A DNA stretch of 64,000 nucleotides, taken from assembly GCA_964036045.1 (NCBI GenBank), contig OZ038400.1:9444013-9508012 (forward strand), written 5' to 3'. The DNA is from Eutreptiella sp. 'Long Island Sound 2002'. Taxonomy: Eukaryota; Euglenozoa; Euglenophyceae; Eutreptiales; Eutreptiaceae. The position numbers were made by a program, and so were the translations under genes. Of the stretch, positions 53,101-64,000 are shown one piece after another. Under the pieces are notes generated by a model, which was not told where the DNA came from, searched no databases, and saw only the letters and a list, made by a program, of their open reading frames with translations. Position 1 is the first letter of the stretch. The number at the start of each line of letters is the position of its first letter.

Positions 53101-56100
53101 ATGGGCCTTGCAAAAATTCGGTCCAAGAGGGTTGGAAAATTTGTTTTGCCATTTTCTCCGTTTCTTTTTCTCGGCACAGGGGTGCACCCACACCCACCAC
53201 CGACCACGTATTGGTGCCAAACCAACCTCAAATATGATTTTTGGGGGTTAGGGACAACATGGCCCCACCAACCGCCCAAAAATGCAGGGTGGCTTGCCCC
53301 CTGGGCAACGGCAAAGGGCCGCACCCCTTGGGACGGGGCTTCTCCGCCTGCCCAAGGGGGCCCCCCTCCGGTCGCATTGAGCACGTCGTAAAAAAGGGGT
53401 AAATGCCACCAGTTTTGAGATATTTGGGGCGCAAGTTGCAAGGAATAAAGGGATTGGAGAGAAATTCCACCATAGCTGGTGCGGGAGAGTCCGATGCGTG
53501 GGAGCACCTGGGCGCCAAAGTGATCGTACTCGCTTGTTGGAATTTTTCAGTCACCAAAACATGCAAACTAGCAGAAACAATCATCGTAAACGTGTTCTGC
53601 CACTTCTCACGATCGTTTTGAGTATATGTGTGCCCGTTTTTTGCGCCGTTTAGCATCATTTATGAGATGAATACGGAAAACTCCTGAGTTTGGTTGATTT
53701 TGATGATGGCATGGCCGGAAAAAAAAAATTTTTCGGGGTGGGGGGTCCAAAAAAAGGCTAAAAATTTTTTTCGCATTTTTGGGTACTATTTTATGTGGAC
53801 TTTGCAATGAAAGCAAAAAAAAAGGGGTGCGCATACCAGTTTGGAGATATGGGCCTTGCAAAAATTCGGTCCAAGAGGGTTGGAAACTTTGTTTTGCCAT
53901 TTTCTCCGTTTTTCTTTCTCGGCACAGGGGTGCACCCACACCCACCACCGACCACGTATTGGTTCCAAACCAACCTCAAATATGATTTTTGGGGGTTAGG
54001 GACAACATAACCCCACCAACCGCCCAAAAATGCAGGGTGGCTTGCCCCCTGGGAAACGGCAAAGGGCCGCACCCCTTGGGACGGGGCTTCTCCGCTTGCC
54101 CAAGGGGGCCCCCCTCCGGTCGCATTGAGCACGTCGTAAAAAAGGGGTAAACGCCACCAGTTTTGAGATATTTGGGGCGCAAGTTGCAAGGAATAAAGGG
54201 ATTGGAGAGAAATTCCACCATAGCTGGTCCGGGAGAGTCCGATGCGTAGGAGCACCTGGGCGCCAAAGTGATCGTACTGGCTTGTTGGAATTTTTCAGTC
54301 ACCAAAACATGCAAACTAGCACAAACAATCATCGTAAACGTGTTCTGCCACTTCTCACGATCGTTTTGAGTATATGTGAGCCCGTTTTTTGGGCCGTTTA
54401 GCATCATTTATGAGATGAAGACAGAAAACTCCTGAGTTCGGGTGATTTTGATGTTGGCATGGCCGGAAAAAAAAAATTTTCGGGGGGGGGGGTCCAAAAA
54501 AAGGCGAAAAATTTTTTCCGCATTTTTGGGTACTATTTGCTGTGGACTTTGCAATGAAAGCAAAAAAAAAGGGGGTGCGCATACCAGTTTGGAGATATGG
54601 GCCTTGCAAAAATTCGGTCCAAGAGGGTTGGAAACTTTTTTTTGCCATTTTCTCCGTTTTTTTTTCTCGGCACAGGGGTGCACCCACACCCACCACCGAC
54701 CACGTATTGGTGCCAAACCAACCTCAAATATGATTTTTGGGGGTTAGGGACAACATGGCCCCACCAACCGCCCAAAAATGCAGGGTGGCTTGCCCCCTGG
54801 GCAACGGCAAAGGGCCGCACCCCTTGGGACGGGGCTTCGCCGCTTGCCCAAGGGGGCCCCCCTCCGGTCGCATTGAGCACGTCGTAAAAAAGGGGTAAAC
54901 GCCACCAGTTTTGAGATATTTGGGGCGCAAGTTGCAAGGAATAAAGGGATTGGAGAGAAATTCCACCATAGCTGGTCCGGGAGAGTCCGATGCGTGGGAG
55001 CACCTGGGCGCCAAAGTGATCGTACTGGCTTGTTGGAATTTTTCAGTCACCAAAACATGCAGACTAGCAGAAACAATCATCGTAAACGTGTTCTGCCACT
55101 TCTCACGATCGTTTTGAGTATATGTGAGCCCGTTTTTTGGGCCGTTTAGCATCATTTATGAGATGAATACAGGAAACTCCTGAGTTCGGGTGATTTTGAT
55201 GATGGCATGGCCGGAAAAAAAATTTTTTCGGGGGGGGGGGGTCCAAAAAAAGGCGAAAAATTTTTTCCTAATTTTTGGGTACTATTTGCTGTGGACTTTG
55301 CAATGAAAGCAAAAAAAAAGGGGGTGCGCATACCAGTTTGGAGATATGGGCCTTGCAAAAATTCGGTCCGCGAGGGTTGGAAACTTTTTTTTGCCATTTT
55401 CTCCGTTTTTTTTTCTCGGCACAGGGGTGCACCCACACCCACCACCGACCACGTATTGGTGCCAAACCAACCTCAAATATGATTTTTGGGGGTTAGGGAC
55501 AACATGGCCCCACCAACCGCCCAAAAATGCAGGGTGGCTTGCCCCCTGGGCAACGGCAAAGGGCCGCACCCCTTGGGACGGGGCTTCGCCGCTTGCCCAA
55601 GGGGGCCCCCCTCCGGTCGCATTGAGCACGTCGTAAAAAAGGGGTAAACGCCACCAGTTTTGAGATATTTGGGGCGCAAGTTGCAAGGAATAAGGGGATT
55701 GGAGAGAAATTCCACCATAGCTGGTCCGGGAGAGTCCGATGCGTGGGAGCACCTTGGCGCCAAAGTGATCGTACTGGCTTGTTGGAATTTTTCAGTCACC
55801 AAAACATGCAAAGTAGCAGGAACAATCATCGTAAACGTGTTCTGCCACTTCTCACGATCGTTTTGAGTATATGTGAGCCCGATTTTTGGGCCGTTTAGCA
55901 TCATTTATGAGATGAATACAGAAAACTCCTGAGTTTGGGTGATTTTGATGATGGCATGGCCGGAAAAAAAATTTTTTCGGGGGGGGGGGTCCAAAAAAAG
56001 GAGAAAGTTTTTTTCCGCATTTTTGGGTACTATTTGATGTGGACTTTGCAATGAAAGCAAAAAAAAGGGGGTGCGCATACCAGTTTGGAGATATGGGCCT

Positions 56101-59100
56101 TGCAAAAATTCGGTCCAAGAGGGTTGGAAACTTTTTTTTGCCATTTTCTCCGTTTTTTTTTCTCGGCACAGGGGTGCACCCACACCCACCACCGACCACG
56201 TATTGGTGCCAAACCAACCTCAAATATGATTTTTGGGGGTTAGGGACAACATGGCCCCACCAACCGCCCAAAAATGCAGGGTGGCTTGCCCCCTGGGCAA
56301 CGGCAAAGGGCCGCACCCCTTGGGACGGGGCTTCTCCGCTTGCCCAAGGGGGCCCCCCTCCGGTCGCATTGAGCACGTCGTAAAAAAAGGGTAAACGCCA
56401 CCAGGTTTGAGATATTTGGGGCGCAAGTTGCAAGGAATAAAGGGATTGGAGAGAAATTCCACCATAGCTGGTCCGGGAGAGTCCGATGCGTGGGAGCACC
56501 TGGGCGCCAAAGTGATCGTACTGGCTTGTTGGAATTTTTCAGTCACCAAAACATGCAAACTAGCAGAAACAATCATCGTAAACGTGTTCTGCCACTTCTC
56601 ACGATCGTTTTGAGTATATGGGAGCCCGTTTTTTGGGCCGTTTAGCATCATTTATGAGATGAATACATAAAACCCCTGAGTTTGGGCGATTTTGATGATA
56701 GCATGGCCATAAAGAAATTTTTTTTTCGGGGGGGGGGGGTCCAAAAAATGCGAAAAGTTTTTTTCGCATTTTTTGGTACTATTTGATGTCGACTTTGCAA
56801 TGAAAGCAAAAAAAAAGGGGGTGTGCATATCAGTTTGGAGATATGGGCCTTGCAAAAACTCGGTCCAAGAGGGTTGGAAAATTTGTTTTGCCATTTTCTC
56901 CGTTTCTTTTTCTCGGCACAGGGGTGCACCCACACCCACCACCGACCACGTATTGGTGCCAAACCAACCTCAAATATTATTTTTGGGGGTTAGGGACAAC
57001 ATGGCCCCACCAACCGCCCAAAAATGCAGGGTGGCTTGCCCCTTGGGCAACGGCAAAGGGCCGCACCCCTTGGGACGGGGCTTCTCCGCCTGCCCAAGGG
57101 AGCCCCCCTCCGGTCGCATTGAGCACGTCGTAAAAAAGGGGTAAATGCCACCAGTTTTGAGATATTTGGGGCGCAAGTTGCAAGGAATAAAGGGATTGGA
57201 GAGAAATTCCACCATAGCTGGTCCGGGAGAGTCCGATGCGTGGGAGCACCTGGGCGCCAAAGTGATCGTACTCGCTTGTTGGAATTTTTCAGTCACCAAA
57301 ACATGCAAACTAGCAGAAACAATCATCGTAAACGTGTTCTGCCACTTCTCACAATCGTTTTGAGTATATGTGTGCCCGTTTTTTGCGCCGTTTAGCATCA
57401 TTTATGAGATGAATACAGAAAACTCCTGAGTTTGGTTGATTTTGATGATGGCATGGCCGGAAAAAAATTTTTTTTCGGGGTGGGGGGTCCAAAAAAAGGC
57501 TAAAAATTTTTTTCGCATTTTTGGGTACTATTTTATGTGGACTTTGCAATGAAAGCAAAAAAAAAGGGGTGCGCATACCAGTTTGGAGATATGGGCCTTG
57601 CAAAAATTCGGTCCAAGAGGGTTGGAAACTTTGTTTTGCCATTTTCTCCGTTTTTCTTTCTCGGCACAGGGGTGCACCCACACCCACCACCGACCACGTA
57701 TTGGTTCCAAACCAACCTCAAATATGATTTTTGGGGGTTAGGGACAACATGGCCCCACCAACCGCCCAAAAATGCAGGGTGGCTTGCCCCCTGGGCAACG
57801 GCAAAGGGCCGCACCCCTTGGGACGGGGCTTCTCCGCCTGCCCAAGGGGGCCCCCCTCCGGTCGCATTGAGCACGTCGTAAAAAAGGGGTAAACGCCACC
57901 AGTTTTGAGATATTTGGGGCGCAAGTTGCAAGGAATAAAGGGATTGGAGAGAAATTCCACCATAGCCTGTCCGGGAGAGTCCGATGCGTGGGAGCACCTG
58001 GGCGCCAAAGTGATCGTACTGGCTTGTTGGAATTTTTCAGTCACAAAAACATGCAAACTAGCACAAACAATCATCGTAAACGTGTTCTGCCACTTCTCAC
58101 GATCGTTTTGAGTATATGTGAGCCCGTTTTTTGCGCCGTTTAGCATCATTTATGAGATGAATACAGAAAACTCCAAAGTTTGGGTGGTTTTGATGATGGC
58201 ATGGCCGGAAAATTTTTTTTCTGGGGGGGGGGTCCAAAAAAAGGCGAAATTTGTTTTCACATTTTTGGGTACTATTTGATGTCGACTTTGCAATGAAAGC
58301 AAAAAAAAAGGGGGTGCGCATACTAGTTTGGAGATATGGGCCTTGCAAAAATTCGGTCCAAGAGGGTTGGAAACTTTGTTTTGCCATTTTCTCCGTTTTT
58401 TTTTCTCGGCACAGGGGTGCACCCACACCCACCACCGACCACGTAATGGTGCCAAACCAACCTCAAATATGATTTTTTGGGGTTAGGGACAACATAGCCC
58501 CACCAACCGCCCAAAAATGCAGGGTGGCTTGCCCCCTGGGCAACGGCAAAGGGCCGCACCCCTTGGGACGGGGCTTCTCCGCCTGCCCAAGGGGGCCCCC
58601 CTCCGGTCGCATTGAGCACGTCGTAAAAAAGGGGTAAACGCCACCAGTTTTGAGATATACGGGGCGCAAGTTGCAAGGAATAAAGGGATTGGAGAGAAAT
58701 TCCACCATAGCTGGTCCGGGAGAGTCCGATGCGTGGGAGCACCTGGGCGCCAAAGTGATCGTACTGGCTTGTTGGAATTTTTCAGTCACCAAAACATGCA
58801 AACTAGCAGAAACAATCATCGTGAACGTGTTCTGCCACTTCTCACGATCGTTTTGAGTATATGTGAGCCCGTTTTTTGGGCCGTTTAGCATCATTTATGA
58901 GATGAATACAGAAAACCCCTGAGTTTGGGCGATTTTGATGATGGCATGGCCAGAAAGAAAACTTTTTTCGGGGGGGGGGGTCCAAAAAATGCGAAAATTT
59001 TTTTTTCGCATTTGTTGGTACTATTTGATGTCGACTTTGCAATGAAAGCAAAAAAAAAGGGGGTGTGCATATCAGTTTGGAGATATGGGCCTTGCAAAAA

Positions 59101-62100
59101 TTCGGTCCAAGAGGGTTGGAAAATTTGTTTTGCCATTTTCTCCGTTTCTTTTTCTCGGCACAGGGGTGCACCCACACCCACCACCGACCACGTATTGGTG
59201 CCAAACCAACCTCAAATATGATTTTTGGGGGTTAGGGACAACATGGCCCCACCAACCGCCCAAAAATGCAGGGTGGCTTGCCCCCTGGGCAACGGCAAAG
59301 GGCCGCACCCCTTGGGACGGGGCTTCGCCGCTTGCCCAAGGGGGCCCCCCTCCGGTCGCATTGAGCACGTCGTAAAAAAGGGGTAAACGCCACCAGTTTT
59401 GAGATATTTGGGGCGCAAGTTGCAAGGAATAAAAGGAATGGAGAGAAATTCCACCATAGCTGGTCCGGGAGAGTCCGATGCGTGGGAGCACCGGGGCGCC
59501 AAAGTGATCGTACTCGCTTGTTGGAATTTTTCAGTCACCAAAACATGCAAACTAGCAGAAACAATCATCGTAAACGTGTTCTGCCACTTCTCACAATCGT
59601 TTTGAGTATATGTGTGCCCGTTTTTTGGGCCGTTTAGCATCATTTATGAGATGAATACAGAAAACTCCTGAGTTTGGTTGATTTTGATGATGGCATGGCC
59701 GGAAAAACATTTCTTTCGGGGTGGGGGGTCCAAAAAAAGCGAAATTTTTTTTTCGCATTTTTGGGTACTATTTTATGTGGACTTTGCAATGAAAGCAAAA
59801 AAAAAGGGGGTGCGCATACCAGTTTGGAGATATGGGCCTTGCAAAAATTCGGTCCAAGAGGGTTGGAAAATTTGTTTTGCCATTTTCTCCGTTTTTTTTT
59901 CTCGGCACAGGGGTGCACCCACACCCACCACCGACCACGTATTGGTGCCAAACCAACCTCAAATATGATTTTTGGGGGTTAGGGACAACATGGCCCCACC
60001 AACCGCCCAAAAATGCAGGGTGGCTTGCCCCCTGGGCAACGGCAAAGGGCCGCACCCCTTGGGACGGGGCTTCTCCGCCTGCCCAAGGGGGCCCCCCTCC
60101 GGTCGCATTGAGCACGTCGTAAAAAAGGGGTAAACGCCACCAGTTTTGAGATATTTGGGGCGCAAGTTGCAAGGAATAAAGGGATTGGAGAGAAATTCCA
60201 CCATAGCTGGTCCGGGAGAGTCCGATGCGTGGGAGCACCTGGGCGCCAAAGTGATCGTACTGGCTTGTTGAAATTTTTCAGTCACCAAAACATGCAAACT
60301 AGCAGAAACAATCATCGTAAACGTGTTCTGCCACTTCTCACGATCGTTTTGAGTATATGTGAGCCCGTTTTTTGGGCCGTTTAGCATGATTTATGAGATG
60401 AATACAGAAAACCCCTGAGTTTGGGCGATTTTGATGATGGCATGGCCAGAAAGAAAATTGTTTTCGGGGGGGGGGGTCCAAAAAATGCGAAAAGTTTTTT
60501 ACCGCATTTTTTGGTACTATTTGATGTCGACTTTGCAATGAAAGCAAAAAAAAAGGGGGTGCGCATACTAGTTTGGAGATATGGGCCTTGCATAAATTCG
60601 GTCCAAGAGGGTTGGAAACTTTGTTTTGCCATTTTCTCCGTTTTTTTTTCTCGGCACAGGGGTGCACCCACACCCACCACCGACCACGTATTGGTGCCAA
60701 ACCAACCGCAAATATGATTTTTCGGGGTTAGGGACAACATGGCCCCACCAACCGCCCAAAAATGCAGGGTGGCTTGCCCCCTGGGCAACGGCAAAGGGCC
60801 GCACCCCTTGGGACGGGGCTTCTCCGCTTGCCCAAGGGGGCCCCCCTCCGGTCGCATTGAGCACGTCGTAAAAAAGGGGTAAACGCCACCAGTTTTGAGA
60901 TATACGGGGCGCAAGTTGCAAGGAATAAAGGGATTGGAGAGAAATTCCACCATAGCTGGTCCGGGAGAGTCCGATGCGTGGGAGCACCTGGGCGCCAAAG
61001 TGATCGCACTGGCTTGTTGAAATTTTTCAGTCACCAAAACATGCAAACTAGCAGAAACAATCATCGTAAACGTGTTCTGCCACTTCTCACGATCGTTTTC
61101 AGTATATGTGAGCCCGTTTTTTGGGCCGTTTAGCATCATTTATGAGATGAATACAGAAAACTCCTGAGTTTGGGTGATTTTGATGATGGCATGGCCGGAA
61201 GAAAAATTTTTTTTCGGGGGGGGGGGTCCAAAAAAAGGCGAAAAGTTTTTTTCGCATTTTTGGGTACTATTTGATGTGGACTTTGCAATGAAAGCAAAAA
61301 AAAAGGGGGTGCGCATACCAGTTTGGAGATATGGGCCTTGCAAAAATTCGGTCCAAGAGGGTTGGAAACTTTGTTTTGCCATTTTCTCCGTTTTTTTTTC
61401 TCGGCACAGGGGTGCACCCACACCCACCACCGACCACGTATTGGTGCCAAACCAACCTCAAATATGATTTTTGGGGGTTAGGGACAACATGGCCCCACCA
61501 ACCGCCCAAAAATGCAGGGTGGCTTGCCCCCTGGGCAACGGCAAAGGGCCGCACCCCTTGGGACGGGGCTTCTCCGCCTGCCCAAGGGGGCCCCCCTCCG
61601 GTCGCATTGAGCACGTCGTAAAAAAGGGGGAAACGCCAACAGTTTTGAGATATTTGGGGCGCAGGTTGCAAGGAATAAAGGGATTGGAGAGAAATTCCAC
61701 CATAGCTGGTCCGGGAGAGTCCGATGCGTGGGAGCACCTGGGCGCCAAAGTGATCGTACTGGCTTGTTGGAATTTTTCAGTCACCAAAACATGCAAACTA
61801 GCAGAAACAATCATCGTAAACGTGTTCTGCCACTTCTCACGATCGCTTTGAGTATATGTGTGCCCGTTTTTTGGGCCGTTTAGCATCATCTATGAAATGA
61901 ATACAGAAAACTTTTGAGTTTGGGTGATTTTGATGAGGGCATGGCCGGAAAAAAAATTTTTTTCGGGGGGGAGGGGTCCAAAAAATGCGAAAAAATTTTT
62001 TCGCATTTTCCGGTACTATTTGATGTCGACTTTGCAATGAAAGCAAAAAAAAAGAGGGGTGCGCATACCAGTTTGGAGATATGGGCCTTGCAAAAATTCG

Positions 62101-63978
62101 GTCCAGGAGGGTTGGAAACTTTGTTTTGCCATTTTCTCCGTTTTTTTTTTCTCGGCACAGGGGTGCACCCACACCCACCACCGACCACGTATTGGTGCCA
62201 AACCAACCTCAAATATGATTTTTGGGGGTTAGGGACATCATGGCCCCACCAACCGCCCAAAAATGCAGGGTTGCTTGCCCCCTGGGCAACGGCAAAGGGC
62301 CGCACCCCTTGGTACGGGGCTTCGCCGCTTGCCCAAGGGGGCCCCCCTCCGGTCGCATTGAGCACGTCGTAAAAAAGGGGTAAACGCCACCAGTTTTGAG
62401 ATATTTGGGGCGCAAGTTGCAAGGAATAAAGGGATTGGAGAGAAATTCCACCATAGCTGGTCCGGGAGAGTCCGATGCGTGGGAGCACCTGGGCGCCAAA
62501 GTGATCGTACTGGCTTGTTGGAATTTTTCAGTCACCAAAACATGCAAACTAGCAGGAACGATCATCGTAAACGTGTTCTGCCACTTCTCACGATCGTTTT
62601 GAGTATATGTGAGCCCGTTTTTTGGGCCGTTTAGCATCATTTATGAGATGAATACAGAAAACTCCTGAGTTTGGGTGATTTTGATGATGGCATGGCCGGA
62701 AAAAAAAATTTTCGGGGGGGGGGTCCAAAAAAAGGCGAAATTTTTTTTCGCATTTTTGCGTACTATTTGATGTGGACTTTGCAATGAAAGCAAAAAAAAA
62801 AAGGGGGTGCGCATACCAGTTTGGAGATATGGGCCTTGCAAAAATTCGGTCCAAGAGGGTTGGAAACTTTGTTTTGCCATTTTCTCCATTTTTTTTTTCG
62901 GCACAGGGGTGCACCCACACCCACCACCGACGACGTATTGGTGCCAAACCAACCTCAAATATGATTTTTGGGGGTTAGGGACAACATGGCCCCACCAACC
63001 GCCCAAAAATGCAGCGTGGCTTGCCCCCTGGGCAACGGCAAAGGGCCGCACCCCTTGGGACGGGGCTTCTCCGCCTGCCCAAGGGGGCCCCCCTCCGGTC
63101 GCATTGAGCACGTCGTAAAAAAGGGGTAAACGCCACCAGTTTTGAGATATTTGGGGCTCAAGTAGCAAGGAATAAAGGGATTGGAGAGAAATTCCACCAT
63201 AGCTGGCCCGGGAGAGTCCGATGCGTGGGAGCACCTGGGCGCCAAAGTGATCGTACTGGCTTGTTGGAATTTTTCAGTCACCAAAACATGCAAACTAGCA
63301 GAAACAATCATCGTAAACGAGTTCTGCCACTTCTCACGATCGTTTTGAGTATATGTGAGCCCGTTTTTTGGGCCGTTTAGCATCATTTATGAGATGAATA
63401 CAGAAAAACTCCTGAGTTTGGCTGATTTTGATGATGGCATGGCCGGATAAAAATTTTTTCGGGGGGGGGGATCCAAAAAAAGCGAAATTTTTTTTTCGCA
63501 TTTTTGGGTACTATTTGATGTGGACTTTGCAATGAAAGCAAAAAAAAAGGGGGTGCGCATACCAGTTTGGAGATATGGGCCTTGCAAAAATTCGGTCCAA
63601 GAGGGTTGGAAGCTTTGTTTTGCCATTTTCTCCGTTTTTTTTTCTCGGCACAGGGGTGCACCCACACCCACCACCGACCACGTATTGGTGCCAAACCAAC
63701 CTCAAATATGATTTTTGGGGGTTAGGGACAACATGGCCCCACCAACCGCCCAAAAATGCAGGGTGGCTTGCCCCCTGGGCAACGGCAAAGGGCCGCACCC
63801 CTTGGGACGGGCCTTCTCCGCCTGCCCAAGGGGGCCCCCCTCCGGTCGCATTGAGCACGTCGTAAAAAAGGGGTAAACGCCACCAGTTTTGAGATATTTG
63901 GGGCGCAAGTTGCAAGGAAAAAAGGGATTGGAGAGAAATTCCACCATAGCTGGTCCGGGAGAGTCCGATGCGTGGGAA
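50150..63978. repeat. Satellite array, ~748-bp monomer, ~18.5 copies
   Basis: One anchor (the CAT in TTTAGCATCAT) recurs ending near 50679, 51416, 52165, 52913, 53659, 54407, 55155, 55904, 56651, 57401, 58149, 58894, 59643, 60390, 61139, 61889, 62640 and 63386. Spacing is 745-751, apart from one of 737 caused by an 11-base deletion near 51113. Monomers are highly similar in the interior, and the first is the most diverged. Each has an A-run/T-run/G-run block, a GGGTTAGGG and a conserved CACGATCGT. Open frames of 96-156 codons recur on both strands only because the repeat is homogeneous; none looks like a protein. The array ends at 63978, where unrelated sequence begins. Confidence 0.95.
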
Positions 63979-64000
63979 AGTGATTGGAAATCACCTCTCT

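Noticed and set aside
50150-63978. Recurring 96-156-codon open frames on both strands of the satellite
   Set aside because: They repeat at the monomer period in four or more frames at once, show no protein family features, and frame-breaking run-length changes are tolerated. They follow from a homogeneous repeat, not from coding.
50150-63978. CRISPR-like or gene-family interpretation of the array
   Set aside because: The unit is about 748 bp with no alternating short repeat and unique spacer, and no cas-like genes are present. The genome is eukaryotic.

Overview
The window looks like nuclear DNA of a unicellular eukaryote, probably an alga or other protist. No ribosomal-site-led operons are visible. 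There are chromodomain Ty3/gypsy retrotransposons, a LINE, LINE-dependent short elements, a long satellite array, a membrane hybrid histidine kinase and a Ku70-like SAP-domain fragment. I cannot name the species; hybrid kinases with this gene content would fit several algal lineages.

Layout. 1-1571: duplicated and decayed copies of the 3' end of the neighbouring kinase gene. 1601-3571 (-): hybrid sensor kinase/response regulator. 3572-4524: G/C-homopolymer-rich intergenic DNA. 4525-4968 (-): SAP-domain, Ku70-like C-terminal exon or gene. 4969-6137: no clear gene. 6152-45575: one LINE on the minus strand, flanked by a 14-bp target-site duplication (TSD) and split by about 32.7 kb of nested LTR retrotransposons. 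45590-46648: possible decayed kelch-like sequence. 46663-47026 and 47889-48234: two short LINE-derived elements, each with its own TSD. 49151-50140 (-): broken reverse-transcriptase gene. 50150-63978: about 18.5 tandem copies of a roughly 748-bp satellite.

The nest can be read base by base. A gypsy element (here Elm1; LTR 725 bp) entered the LINE reverse-transcriptase ORF (TSD TATGCT). A second family (Elm2; LTR about 531 bp) inserted twice: once forward inside the 3' LTR of Elm1 (Elm2F, TSD CCACT) and once in reverse in the LINE, 57 bp away (Elm2R, TSD AGTAC). Elm2F and Elm2R therefore form inverted arms of about 10.7 kb around a 122-bp spacer.

The most notable biology is in the two gypsy families. 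In both, gag and pol lie in the same frame, separated by a single UAG followed by GGG, which suggests stop-codon readthrough. Both pol proteins carry an extra domain with an NPPF motif between protease and reverse transcriptase, resembling the amino-methyltransferase motif IV. Elm2 starts gag inside its LTR and translates through its primer-binding site, and its protease has D-N-G where D-T/S-G is expected. The LINE appears to supply machinery for short elements made of an endonuclease-region fragment joined to the LINE 3' tail.
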